64,000 nucleotides of DNA, from the NCBI GenBank assembly GCA_964007475.1, contig OZ023273.1:128024732-128088731 (forward strand). Reading direction: 5' to 3'. The position numbers and the translations under genes are program-made. Below, one piece after another: positions 24,001 through 37,456 of the stretch (position 1 is the first letter of the stretch; each line of letters starts with the position of its first letter). The notes under the pieces were generated by a model. The model saw nothing but the letters and a program-made list of their open reading frames with translations. It searched no databases and had not been told where the DNA came from. This stretch comes from Hybos culiciformis (taxonomy: Eukaryota; Arthropoda; Insecta; Diptera; Hybotidae).

Positions 24001-27000
24001 AAAATTTTCTTTAACGTTTTGATTCACTTTCACAAATGTCAGATAAATAAAATATGTGAAATGTTGAAATTTTATTTAGTGGAATTATTTGGTAGTACCA
24101 AATATGATAGTTAAAAGTGTAGGTAATTATGGTGTACTAGTAATTCCAGAAGTACCTAAGTGTCTGTTTCAATTTTTCTTCGTAGCTATTGCCAAGTCAA
24201 TATAGAGAAGAAGAAAACTTGATATTAATTTTTAAACCCGAGAATAATTAATTTTAATAAATCACAAGCAGAAAGGTTTTCAAATGAAGCAGATATTTTT
24301 GTTTCCTGGAATGGAATCTGCAGGTTATAGGAACTTATCGGTGAGATACTTTAAGCGCTAACGAATATCTCAATTCTGCAAATTCTAATTTTTTTTCCAA
24401 TGAATTTTAAATTTTTGACTTTGCGAAAATTAATATACGTAATTTCCATATCAATTGTGAAACTAAATTTACCTAACATTTACAACCCTAAATTTCTATT
24501 TTCATTTCCATATCAATATCATTCTCACATTATTCATTCATTTCGCGATATAACAATTTGAATTGACATTAATATTTTGTGGTTTTGATCGCGAAAAAAA
24601 ACAAAAAAAAAATTATATGTGACAAACAATCATTCATATTTTTGGGGAGGATATGATGAAAATTAGAAATAAACAAAAAAAAAATTCATCTAAATTTTCA
24701 TCCCTTATTAAGATAGAATTTTTCTTAACGATATAATAATAATTTGATTGTTTTACATAAAATATATATATATTTTTTTTTTGTTGAAAATAATAAAAAA
24801 AAATTAAAAAAAACTGACAAATGAATTATTAATAATTTATTTAAAATTTGCATATTCTAACAATTTTTCAATTTCTTGCTTTTTTTTTGTATGTCTAATT
24901 TTATGGCATTTGAGGAGAAAAAAAATTTGAAGTGAAAAATTTAATTTTCTCTTATTAGAATAAATGAAAATTCGCATTTTTGTTTTTGATAAAAATTACT
25001 GTTCTAAATTTAATTTTAAATAATTAAAAATGTTGTTTTCGAGTATTCGACATATATTTTGAGCTATATCTATTATCTATTCTATACCTTTCTAATTGAA
25101 CCTTATTGGGGAACTGCAGTGAATTGAATTTTTACCATATTAAAGCTTTATTTATTGTGTTCATTAAATGTAGTTTTACAGATAAAGAATTTTAATAAGC
25201 GTTTTCAATTACAAACTTCGAAATTTGCAGTTTTATCCGCAATTTGTGAATTTGTGAATTTTATTGGTAAAATTGAATACTTTTGAAGATCAAAATTACA
25301 TAGATAATTTTCATTCAATTTAATTTCATTTCCTTGTTTATCAATAATCAGATCATTACGCCTCTTATATTAATTTCAAATAAAAGGCTTAAAAGCTAAA
25401 ACCTGTTGAGATTTTTAATAATTCCCAAAGCACTCAATCAGCAATAAATTTATTTTTCAATAAAATAATAAAAAAAAAAAATTTAAGAAAATTTTGTATA
25501 AATTTAAAGAAAAAAGAAAACAGAAATTTGTTTTTGCAATACATTATCCTTCTTACTAAAAAAAAAAAAATTTAATAATGTATAAGGAAAGGATATATAT
25601 CGAAAATGACTATATATATTTTATTTAGCATATGTTTATGTGAGTAAATTACATATATGCATGTACAGATTATTCATATAATATACAATGTATAATGTAA
25701 GTATAATGTTAATATCAGTTCCTAGTTCCATCAAGGAACATAACCATCGTTTAAAAAACAAATTAAAATTAAAACTAAAATTAAAAATCACCATAAACGA
25801 TATTATTATTTTGTTTCAATTTTCAATCATAAAGTAAAATGATCATCTTGATAAAAACGTACAGTGTTACAGTGTGATCCTCAATTTCTTTGCATCGTCA
25901 CCTTCTTCAAAGCAACTGGGATTATAATGTAAGTTGTTTTATGATATTTCAAAACAAATTATGTTTTATTCTATTGACGGAGTTTTCTCTCTATAGGGAT
26001 AAATTTTTATATTTTTTATGAAACTTCTATAATCTATAATATAATATTAATACATATGCTTAAAATAATATTATATGCCATTTTAACACTTTCAAAATAA
26101 TGAAAATAATTATTGTAAAATTATCATTATGTGAATATATAATATATTTATACAATATATAGTATGAAACCCAAATGAATTTTCTATCCATAATTAATAT
26201 TTAAAAAATGTAAATCCACTTTTGATGCCCTAAAGACAAATAATTTTTTTTTATGCAAATTAAGCTCATTCTTTTTATATGGCCGGCTAAATATGTACAT
26301 CATGCTATAATTTAAATAATAATAATAATAATAATAATATAGTGTCCAAAAGTACAACACCTAAAAGATATTCATCCAGGTGAAAAATGTTTCGATTTTA
26401 TCATTTAATTTAATAAAATTAACACGAACATTATAATAAAAATTGAATCTAATTAATTAAATATTTAAATTAATTACATTAGATTATTATGTGAATTGTT
26501 AATTTGTCTATTGGGGGCTAAAAAATTAAAAAATATAAAGGATTAGGTGATACTATTTTTGTAGTTTTTAAATATTAATTTCCAAAAATAATATGGGAAT
26601 ACATATTATATAAAAAATACAAATTTGAAAAAAACTTAGATGTACTTTAAATTTTTTTTTTTAAATTTATTTATTTTTTTAATATGCTTCAAAAATTTCA
26701 CACTATGTTGTAGTTGGTCTGGTTATTAGTTAGTACAAGAAGATATAATGAAAATGTGAGTATCATAAATTTTATAATAAAGGAATTATAGACAAATTAA
26801 TCCAGCTCCATTTGAAATTTGCTAATAACATTATGCCACAAAGGACAATGTGGAAATATATGTACTATAAGTGAGGCAATCAAAACATACACAAGTTAGG
26901 TTTTCAGTCTTCTTGGTATAATATAAGGTGCAAGTTTAAGTTTTGAGTCATTTATACTTTCAAAATTACCGGCACACGACACTCAATTATACCATCGCAA

Positions 27001-27917
27001 TGATTTATGTTCGTTTTTTATTTATTAATTTAGTTGGGGGCGCAAGACTGTTTTTTTTTTTTTAACCAATTTTATTTGCAATCAAATAATAAGAATTTCA
27101 TTTAAATGAGGGTGATATTGAGAAAATTGAAAATTTATCTCAATGGGATATTTATGTGGATTTGTTTTAAGATTAAAAAAAAATTATTTAACAAAAATAA
27201 ACTAGCAAGTAAGCAATAATAATAATAATAATAAATGGGGGAGGGTATACAGGGGAAGTAATGTTTGTGATATTGATATGCAATTTATGTAGCGGAACAT
27301 TACAACATATGGTCGGAAAAATTGATACAAGTATTATAATAGTAGTTTAACTATGTATGATACAAAAATGTTATTTGCGATAGTAAGTAAGAATCAATCA
27401 TTTTTTAGGTGATAGAATTTTTTATTTTTTTTTTATTTTAGAAAATACGAGTATCTGTCATTGGAAAGTATGTTTGAAAAACAGTGTTTTGTATTTGATG
27501 GCTCTTTTTAAAATAATTTGTATTATAAAATATAGAAATATAAAATGTTGAATTTAAACCTTGCAATTCATTATTTTCTTTTAAAATAGACTTGATAATA
27601 ATTTATAAAATTTAACAACTATTTAAATAAAAATTAAATACAACAATTTAATTAATAATAATATATCGGTTGCTTGAAGCTTAAAAGACCTATTTATGGT
27701 TACTAAACTAATTAAGACCAATATTATCGGTAGTATTCATGGCTTTGTAATATATAAGATTTTAATTTTATTTATTTTATATTTAACATTTTTTTTTTTT
27801 TTTTTTTTTGAATTTTACTCGTAAATTGTATAATATATATTAAATTTACAATTACAAATTAGTATTTTCAAGTTAAAGTAAATTTTTACTTTTACAATAT
27901 TAATTGGTAGGAACATA
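21051..27917. other. AT-rich intergenic DNA, no gene seen
   Basis: No exon or conserved motif recognised. It contains an AAT microsatellite near 26316-26340, a shorter one near 27216, and a poly(T) run near 27790. Confidence 0.5.
26316..26340. repeat. (AAT)n microsatellite
   Basis: About eight AAT triplets in a row. Confidence 0.9.
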
Positions 27918-28096
27918 ATAGTAGATTACAATACATGTTAAGAAAATTTGTTATTACATCGAGTTGTGTATACACAAAAACACATAGACAAGAGTCAATA
28001 CTTATATCACGAGACCGTTAGGTCGAATGATATAATATATTGAAAGTGTCCATGTGTTTTTGTGTGTATACACAACAAGCTGTATAACAAATTTTA
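27918..28096. mobile_element. Diverged foldback element (copy 2)
   Basis: It has the same outer sequence (AATAGTAGATTACAA), the same GAGTTGTGTATACACA block and the same loop stem (GACC-GTTA-GGTC) as the 18.8-kb hairpin. The arms have diverged and the right arm is shortened. The element is about 9 kb from copy 1 in the same orientation. Confidence 0.75.
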
Positions 28097-28345
28097 TTAT
28101 TTTTTTGTATACTGTTTTAATGTGCATGTGAGAGGTAGTTGCAATTAATACATTTGCAATGCAAAAAATAAACAAAAGTTCAAAATGAAGTACGTAAATA
28201 AAATTTACTTAATACGGTGAATGTAAATAAAATTTACTTAATTAAATAATTACATGTGTATTGACGCATGTAATATACCATTTACCGAGCTAAATTTACG
28301 ATTGAAAATTCAACTTACCGATCACATGCATATTAAAAATCTTTA
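28097..28345. repeat. Tail of foldback copy 2 with a 27-bp tandem duplication
   Basis: Between the hairpin and the shared tail segment (28265-28340, containing CATTTACCGAGCTAAATTT) are about 170 bp absent from copy 1. They include two tandem copies of GTAAATAAAATTTACTTAAT (about 28194-28242). Either copy 1 lost this part or copy 2 gained it. Confidence 0.65.
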
Positions 28346-31300
28346 ATTTTCTCATAATTAAAACTTCATTCATTAGTTATCGTAGGCCATAAATGATTAA
28401 TAAGTCTTGTAAAATTACTAAAAATTTTCACCGCTACTATATAATCATATATATAATTTTATATATAATTATATTATATAATTAATTATATATAAACTAA
28501 AGAGGTGTTTTAAACTAAGCTAAAAATCTAATAATTATTTTTATTTGATATGTATGATCCGCTAAAGCGATGAATTCGCTGCGAACCAACCTTTAAAGTG
28601 CATTATTAAAACCTCTGCACTATCGACGGTTTAGTATTATTCAAATAATAAAATTTTCTTCACCTTTTTTTTTATTTTAGTAAAAAAAAACAGGAACAGA
28701 AAAATAATCTTCCGATTTTCTGTTTCAAACCACAGACTCATATTAATTCTGTTGCATATAATTTCCTACTGAAAAATTTGCGTGTTTTTTTGTCAACCGA
28801 ATTAAATTTTTAATTTACTGCATTTTTGTTTTACATCCTTTGGGGAAAACAATTGCAAATTGAAAAATTAATTCGAAATAAACAATTTTTTTTAAATACC
28901 TACATAATATATATTCCGGTACTTATTTATGTACATTTATTTATATACATAAACATTGGGAAATCAATATATTATTCAGAAAATTAATAACAAAATATTA
29001 CTGCAACGAAAAGATCTCAAGAATATTTTTGTTAATTTAACAATTTGTAATATTTAGAGCCTACAAAAATTTTGGGATATGTTAATTGAATTCGAAAACA
29101 GTTCTAAAAGTATTTCCCACATTGAGTAAACTTAATTCTTTTTACAGTTTCCAAAAAAATTATTTTTAAATGCGTATATAGTAAATGTTTCTTTATAGAC
29201 ATACAAGATACAAGTATAATCATTAATGAGAGTTGGAATGAGTTAAGTTAAAAATATTTCAAAGAACTATCTAATTCTTAAAAAACCGTAATACAATTTT
29301 GTATGAGTAAAAACACTATATTCCCCAGTTTTCAACTGCATAACACACTTTGCTTAAGTTTATCACTCAAAATATTGCAAATATTACTCAATTGTGTCTG
29401 CGAGGGAGTTTTAAAGGATAGGTACTGTGACATTAAGCACCATTAATGTTTTCCGGCTCAGCTTTTTGAAAAAATTTAGTTAACAAGAATCAGCCCAATA
29501 GAAAGGGATACCTGTGGCTGAGATAGAATTATTTTGCAACCAAACTCCCGCATATAAAATTGTTATATGGGATAATGAAATTAATTTTATGTATGTACAT
29601 ATGTTTACTTATTTTCGAATTCTCTTTTTAGTTTAGACTAAAAGATTTTAATGTGTTTTCCCATTTTTATTGTGATTTTAATTATTCATAGAAAATTATG
29701 AGATTTACATGTACTGTATTTATATACATTATGTACATGCATGAATTGAAAATATGTTTATCCTTATTTTATGTAAAAAAAAAAAAAAAAAAAGAGAAAA
29801 TATAACCTACTAATGTGTCTTACTTAATAATAATAATCAAATTTATATTCATCGTTATGAGCTCCCCAACTCCTTGAAAAGTTAATTTTTCCTAGAACTT
29901 TTAACATACATACAACTTGTTTTTGTTCAGATGATGTAGAACCATAAAGATGTTCTTTAATAAAGAAAATTTTGAAGGAAATATTTGCAGATTTTCTAAA
30001 ATAAGTCCATCTTTATTTCAAAAGGGAATATATGTATATTTATGTAAGTTAAAATTTATTCTTTTGGGATTAAAACTATATATCATTTTTTGAACTTTTT
30101 ATATTAATTAATTATAAAAAGTATTTAATATAATTTAATATATCTTTCTTTGAAATTATAAAATGTTAAATAAAAAATTCAAGTTTTCATAATAACGAAG
30201 AAAATATTTTAGTTTATCTTAATTAGAAATTATACATACGCGTAAAATGGGTATAGAAAAGTTTAATTTTCGCTCTTTATAACTTAGTTATACCATGAAT
30301 CTTGTAAAATGATTTAAAATCATAAAATTCGGGCTTACAGATTGTTATAAAGATAAATTATCAACCCGGTCCAAGTAATCAAAAAGGACATAAAATTTTA
30401 ATTTTTTATCAATTTTATTGAATTGAATTGATATAATGGAATAATATACCCGACTATGCCTTTAATTTTTGTATCGTCCGTTGTTGAAAACTTATTCGTC
30501 GAATTTTTCGAGACGTCCTCTGTCGCATCGAACATAATGAACAATTTCTTATGAATTGGTGTTAACTTAAATTTTTAAATTCCGAATCTAGAACGCTATA
30601 GCAATTTAAAGATACATATTTACTCTTTTTCAACTTGGATGAATTAGTTTTTTTTTTTTGTATTCTTTTTTTGTCAAAAATATAATTAATTTGACAATTT
30701 AATTTAATTTATTCAAATTAAACTTAATTAAGAGAAATTATTCAAAAATACAGTAAAATGGAATTGTCACCTCGTATATCAATTTTTTTATGTTTTAATG
30801 TTCTAAAATAAAAATATTTTTGAGAGTTTTTTATTGCCATTATAAGAACTCTGTAGGATTTCATTTCCGTAAAACTACAATTATTCTGAAAAAAAAATAG
30901 TGAGAAATAAAAGAGTTTGTGGTAAATATATGAAAATTTATAATTAAAGCTATTAAGTTCTCAATAGAAATCTATTATAGAGCAATTGAAAATAAAAATT
31001 GGACATTATTTGTTGAGTATTATGTATTCGAACCGCCTGTGAAGTAGAATCAGAGCCGAAACGCTATAATAAAAAAAAAAGATTTAAATATAAAATACAA
31101 TGACAAGCTAAAGTGTGGCCAGAGATGATAAAGCATGACACGTCGCATTGGATCAGCTTTGGAACAGATAATTGAAAAGTGCTCAAATTTTTTAACTTCT
31201 TTATAAGCAGCATTATTAGAGCTATGGTGATAACGTTACTTACAAAACAGACAGCCAAAAATATGTAAAATATAAAAGAGTTTCTTACTTCTAAATATTT

Positions 31301-34300
31301 AGGTTTCTACCTGGCTGCTGATCAGCAAAAAAAAATCGTTTAATTGGCTAATGGGCGAGTAAAAATATAATTCGAGGGGCAGAATTACGTTTTTTCTTTT
31401 AAAGAAAAAAAAAACTACTATTAGATATAAAAATATGTTAATGTAATAAAAACCCAGCATGATTTTTTTAGTCTTCATCAAATATGTAAGTATATACATA
31501 TTTCTTGTGCAAGGATATTAATCCATAAATTCAGAATTAAAAAAACACAAAACAAAAACAGGGTTCAAATATACTTAGGTCCCAAATAGGTATTATTTGC
31601 ACTGAACGGAAAGTATTTGTTAGACCATCTTAATAGATACACTTTTCGATTTTCTACAGACCACATGGACCGATTTAAATAGCTTTTTTTAAATGAAGGT
31701 ATATGCCAATTTTGTTTAAGATTTTGCAGCTTTTTTCATTAAAGTATTCAAATCAGAATCAAATAAAAAGAATTGCGAGTGCAAGCTATGAAATCTTATA
31801 CGGCACCTAAATGTTCATCCAATAAAAGTAAGTCTAATTATTAAGGAAATTCAATCGAATTCAAATCAAACAAGCAAGTGTTTTATGAAAATCTCCTGAA
31901 ATCTACTAGAATATGTTAAAATAATCTTAAAGGTAAATAATTGAATATACAATCCTGAAATTTGTTTTTTTGTAGCGTAGCGATATGTAATTATGTTAGA
32001 TAGCTGTACATAACCAAATTTTGTCATCATACTAGTGAAAATATGATTTCAAATTTAAGAAAAATTTAAATTTAAAAATTTTTGTATGTCTTCGTATTTG
32101 TTATGTTGAAAACCTTCATTGAAAGTTATCCGTAATATTCATAAGTAATCGATGTCCATAAATCTTTTGTCGTTCCAAGCTTTAGACCATGAGCTATCGA
32201 CTAGCAAAAGTATTAAATCGTCGAGTATGGAAAGATCAAGATGTGACAAAATCGATTTTTTTTTTAATAAAATAAAATAATAAATTTGACAACTCTTTAT
32301 TAAAAAAAAATTTAATAAAATTTGTTTCATTTTTTCTGATGAGGAAGCTCGAAAATAAACAAATGTCCTTTATTTTCAGTAGGAATGATTTGTTTTCCTT
32401 GGTTTTTTTTTATATTTCAACTTCATTTGAATTTTTATTGAAGATTTTTTTTTTTATTTTTAATATTTTGTTTGCAATTACTTTTATTATTCATTCTAAA
32501 AAATAGAAATAAAAAAAATGAATAAAAGCAATTGAAATTAAATAGCGAAGAAAATTATTCGGTTTTGAATGAAAATAAAAAATCTCTCATTTCAAAACTT
32601 GTTTTTCCACCGAATAATAATTTTGTTTGATTTTCTGAATAAAAAAAAAAATTAAATATAAAAAATGTATATACCTTCGTTGATGGTTTTTTAATAAAAA
32701 AAAATAGATTTATAGAAAAAAGTGAAAATCTTGTCTATAGATTTGAGTGGATTACTAATTTCTAAAAAGTAATATAATTTGTCAATCATTTTACTTGATT
32801 GAACAAAATAATTATAACAAATCTACCAGATTACATTGCAAAACAAAGTAAAAAATTAACATTTTCAGGTAAGACAAGTTAGTTGTTCTAAATTTTACTT
32901 TTTTTTATATAAATTTTCTATAAATTGTTTATAAAGTAATAAAAAAAATTTGTTGACTATACATTTTTATTCTCTAGCACTATCGTGAGGATATTTAAAT
33001 AATATCTTTATTAGTTTCAATTTTGCAAACGGTATCCATTAAAACACACATTTTACTTTCAACTCTATAGTCAGTGATAAAATAATTATCTTATTAAAAC
33101 AAATCCTAGCGCACTAATTTTATTGCGGTTTCACTGTGTGATAAAGCTAATTGACCGCAGACCGTACAAATAAATTTTTTCGCTATACACGTAAAATTTT
33201 AATTACATATATTGCGTGGATGCATTTTGCAAAATAATGTGTGCATTATATTAAAAATTTCGTTTGCCATACACGCATAAATTTTCAAATTCTGTTATTT
33301 TGCATTACAAAAAGGTACCTACATGCAAAAATATGAAACCATCTTTTGAAATTTGCAAATTGATTTTCAATGATTCAATGATTTTATAGATTCTAAGAGA
33401 TGTGAGATATCTATCAGCTCTACGATTTATTGTTAAGAATTCTTATTGTAAGAAGTATTATTAATTACTAAGTATAACTACAATCTTTCTGACGGCAACA
33501 TCTCTTTTACTTATTTAATACTTCTATGCTCAGTAGATGGAAAACTAAATTATCGTATAGGTACAGTTTGTGATTTCCAAATTTCATTAAGTTTAATTGA
33601 CGTTATAGTCACATATTCTGTAAAATAAGTGCAAAATATACGATGTTAGCTTTTTGTAAATCTAATTACAATTTTAATTAGATTTATGTGACTAATTTTT
33701 TATTTGGGAAAAATTTCGTTATGTGCACATAACAAATAATAATATTTTATGCAGTAGTAAAATGTAAAAAAGAAAGAAAGAAAATTTTAAACTTCATTAA
33801 AATAGGGAATCTAATTTCTATATCCGTTTATTGTTCATATAAACATAATTTTAACTTAAATTTTAAATAAAAAATTAAAATAAACTTATTTCTGAAGAAC
33901 TCAATATTGTTTTATTTTTTTTATCTTTAAAGTTAGTAAAACGATAATGCATTTGGCACGCACATTGATAAGCAATACGATGTTTGAAGATTCTCGTTGC
34001 TGGATCTAGATTCTTGGCATACATAAATTATTTATAGGAATCCACATAGTTTAATTCTACACCAAGTTTTGAAGCCATTAACATAATTTTTAAATTTTTC
34101 ATTTGCTTTATCTAAAATTTCTTTTCTCAAATGATTAACATTAAATTCTCCCTATGTGATTACCAGAGCAATAAATTATATAGTCATCCAATAATTTTTA
34201 GCGTTTTCCAATCAAAGTGCCTGAGTAATAAATTGTATAAATATGTCTTTAGTAAAATCAACCAAATTTTTCTAAATAAATATTCCTTGATAGTAATATT

Positions 34301-35225
34301 TAAAACGTTAGAATCCAATTAAATGGTAGAAATTTATTGACAGAATTTAAAGTTCAAGACATTTTGATCTAATTTATGAAAATTTTCATTCGTTTTTAAA
34401 ATTGAATACATAAAATATAGAAATTGAGATGCTGCTTTTCTATATAGAAATAAAGAAAACTATATATAATTGACGTTCGAAATTTGGAATTTTCCAAAGA
34501 AAATTATTATTACGGATGTATATTGCATATAAAATAATATATAAAATTTTGTATAGGGTTCATTTTGAAGTCATATTGGGTATCAAAAGTTGAATTTTTT
34601 TTTTAAATATGAGAAAATGCAATACGAGTTAATTTTATTGTTCCTTTGGGGATGCAATCAACGTGTATCTACGACTTATGTGCGTATCGTAAAACAAATT
34701 GTTCCTGACTTATTATATGAATTACAACCACAATAATTTTTATATTTTTCATTTAATCGAGACAAAATTCTTTGAATGCTATCAAATTTTATTATATAAC
34801 AAAAATTTGATTTAAAATGAAAAATTTTTGTTGTTTATTTTAAATGAAATAATTTAAAATTAGAGAGACAGAAAGATCAAAAAAAAATTTTTTTTTAACA
34901 TTTCATTGTTTTGTAATAAAATAAAGACATAAAAACATAAATAACATAAATTTATTAAAAAGAAAAAACGAATCAATGATATCTATTTTAGTGACGATCT
35001 AACATTCTTTAGTTAGATTACATTTTTTTGAAATTACTTTAGTTTAAATTTTCTTCCCATAGCTTCCACAAACATGGAGTGGTTAGGTATGGCACAAAAA
35101 GTACTTTTATTTTAAAGATTGTCAAGATATCAAAATAATTACTTAATAAAATAAATTTTATACCGAATAAACATTTTACAAAAAATTAATAGTAAAACTA
35201 AAAGTATATAAAGTATTTTAAAAAC
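28346..35225. other. AT-rich intergenic DNA, no gene seen
   Basis: No recognisable gene. Minus-strand frames near 31064-31258, 31299-31499 and 32139-32330 are short and hydrophobic by composition, with no family match. Confidence 0.5.
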
Positions 35226-35227
35226 AA

Positions 35228-35620
35228 ATTTGAGGAGGAGGCTCTTCAGCCGGACTATTCTTGGTAATTATGATGTCACAATTATTGAGCATTTAGTGCT
35301 TAATTTGTCATTATTAGTGCCACAAAAAATAGAATTTGTGCTCGCTTGGTTTTTGAGAAATTTTGATTTTCGAATTTCGAACATGGGTCAAGGGGTCTCT
35401 GGCCGGATTCGAATTTCAAAAAAATAATGATGCTATCATTTAGTGCTTAATTTGTGCCTATTTGTGCTACAAAAACTTGAATTTGTGCTTATTATGTTAA
35501 AAACAATTTTTGTAGATTAGGCCAAAATTCCTAAATTTCAACCGAATTTTTTTTCGTCGAATTTTGGAAAAGGGAAAATGCTACCATTTAGTGCTTAATT
35601 TGTGCGTAAAATACCCAAAT
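35228..35620. repeat. Degenerate ~148-bp repeat, three partial copies
   Basis: CATTTAGTGCTTAATTTGT begins at 35290, 35437 and 35585 (spacing 147 and 148 bp). Related phrases (GAATTTGTGCT, GTGCCACAAAAA / GTGCTACAAAAA, TTTTCGTCGAATTT / TTTTCGAATTTCG) recur between them. It looks like the decayed edge of a satellite or the repetitive part of a transposon. The 65-codon frame at 35230 is a product of the repeat. Confidence 0.7.
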
Positions 35621-35639
35621 TTGACGGTAAGATTTTAGG

Positions 35640-36710
35640 TTGGTACATTGGTTGTGATGTTGAATATTATGGTCTTTAATCTTTTTTGCACAAAACAGAA
35701 CAAAAATTATTCCTATTTATGAAATTAATTTTAATAAGTAACCAATGTTTCACCCTTATTTAATATAAAACCAAATAAGGATAAAGGAAACGTCTTACTT
35801 TAAAATGTATAGTCATAGAATAACTACACAGAAAAATTTTTTTTTAAGTTATGTCATATTCTATTTGTCTTCCCTAATAACTTTAAAATTTGATGATATA
35901 CAAAACTTTCATAAAACAAACATAAAAATCTTTCAATTAACAAAGGACGAACTTTAAAAAAAAAAAAAAAAAAACTTTTTATTTAAAAAAAAAACCTAAT
36001 CTCCAAAGGATACATTTTGTCAACATTATCCTTAATGTGTATATTTTCTCTTCTTAACCAAAAGTTCTGAAAGATAAAAAGTTTTTCTCAAAAAACATAA
36101 GTTTGCTTTATTTACATATATAGATATTTTTTTAATATCGAAAAAAACAAAAAAAATTTTATAATATTATTTTTCATAATTTAATTTTACTTTAGAGTAA
36201 AATGCATATTAAAAACTTTCTTTTTTTTTATTTTAATTTTCTTCTTTTTTTTTTCCAAATCTTTTAAAAGTAAAAACAATTAACCCCAATTGTCCCATTA
36301 CAGAAACAAAAGAAAAACAAGTTTTTTTTTTTCGTTGAAAATACTTCCTTTTACAAGGAATTAAATTTTATAATTTTTTTTTGAAAATATATTCTCGATA
36401 TGTTTAAATTGCACTAAAAACTTATTTTCTTTTTAAAACTTTGGAAATCTGAGGAAACTGTTTAGAAAAGTATGTAAACTCAAAACAAATGTGTACCGAG
36501 GTCTACAGAGACGAATTTCATAGTCGAAAATAAATTCACAAGATCTTATAATTTTTATTTTTTTTGTAGACAGAACTCTCATCGAAACAGTATATCAAAA
36601 TTAAAGAACAGAGTTTGTTTGGGAAAATTAAAACATGCAAAAGAGCCCTAAGGCGATAAACATTTACATTTTTGTCACAAATATTGAAATTGCCTTAATT
36701 TCTTTTATTG
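35640..36710. other. AT-rich intergenic DNA, no gene seen
   Basis: Homopolymer-rich sequence with no recognised feature. Confidence 0.5.
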
Positions 36711-36979
36711 CACCCAGAAAAAAAAATTGTTAAATTAAAAGATTTTATAGGTAAAATTAACAAAAAATCTTTATAGATTTTGCGCAAAAGGGTTTATAGT
36801 TAAATTAAAATTGCAAAAATTGTTAATTCAAAAGACATATTACATTGTTAAAATTAACACAAAATTGTTATATTTAAAATGTTAAGTTGTTATTATAACA
36901 ATTTTAGCAGTTTGAGAAAAAAATATATTGTTACGGTGCCAAACTGTTAAATTAACTATTCGAAATAATTATTTTAAAA

Positions 36980-37309
36980 TAGTTTTTTGTTTTTTTATTT
37001 TTTTGGTTTGTTTTTGTATTTTTTTCGCCTTTTTTTGTTTTTTTTTTTCGCCTTTTTTTTGTTTTTTTTTGGTTCTTTTTTTTTTGTTTTTTTTTTTGTT
37101 TTTTTTTGTTTTTTTTTATTTTTTTTATTTTTTTTTGGTTTTTTTTTTTAATTTCTTGGTTTGTTTTTGTTTTTTTTTCGCTTTTTTCGCCTTTTTTTGT
37201 TTTTTTATTGTTTTTTTTTTATTGGTCACCCATCTAAGTACTATCACTACGAGACGTTGCTTAACCGCTGTGTTCAATGTGATGTAGAGTCTTCCACTGA
37301 GCTATGTCA
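36980..37309 (-). mobile_element. SINE-like sequence: 5S/tRNA-like head with long A-rich tail
   Basis: Read on the minus strand, 37309 to 37224 contains TAGCTCAGTGG (37304-37294), a tRNA-type A box. Next comes GTTAAGCAACGTC, then TAGTACTTAGATGGGTGACC. The last two closely match the internal promoter (box A and box C) of insect 5S rRNA, with 15 consecutive matching bases in the second. The segment is followed on the minus strand by about 240 nt of A-rich sequence (runs of A broken by single C or G), like a retroposon tail. This fits a pol III-derived SINE, possibly 5S-type. The rest of a 5S gene is missing, so it is not a functional rRNA gene. Target-site duplications were not found. Confidence 0.55.
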
Positions 37310-37363
37310 GTAATATACAACAATGTATTAAATAGAAAATATAAATTCGGTAATATAAACATA

Positions 37364-37456
37364 ATAAATATTTATCTTGTTAAATTAAAGAACTCCGCTC
37401 TTAACTTGTCTTGTTAAGAGCGGAGTTCTTTAATGTAACAAGATAAATATTTATTT
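37364..37456. repeat. Central hairpin of the 36.7-kb element
   Basis: Two ~42-nt arms (37364-37405 and 37413-37456) pair around the loop TTGTCTT with very few mismatches. The inner stem reads GAACTCCGCTCTTAAC and its complement, which makes it the most GC-rich part of the element. Short frames on the minus strand here are palindrome read-through. Confidence 0.85.

Noticed and set aside
36928..37287. 119-codon frame rich in Phe and Cys
   Set aside because: It is the translation of the T-rich tract, the reverse of the A-rich tail.
37224..37309. Functional 5S rRNA or tRNA gene
   Set aside because: Only the internal-promoter-like parts are present, with many differences between them. Neither a complete 5S nor a tRNA cloverleaf with a GGTTCRANYCC B box can be formed.
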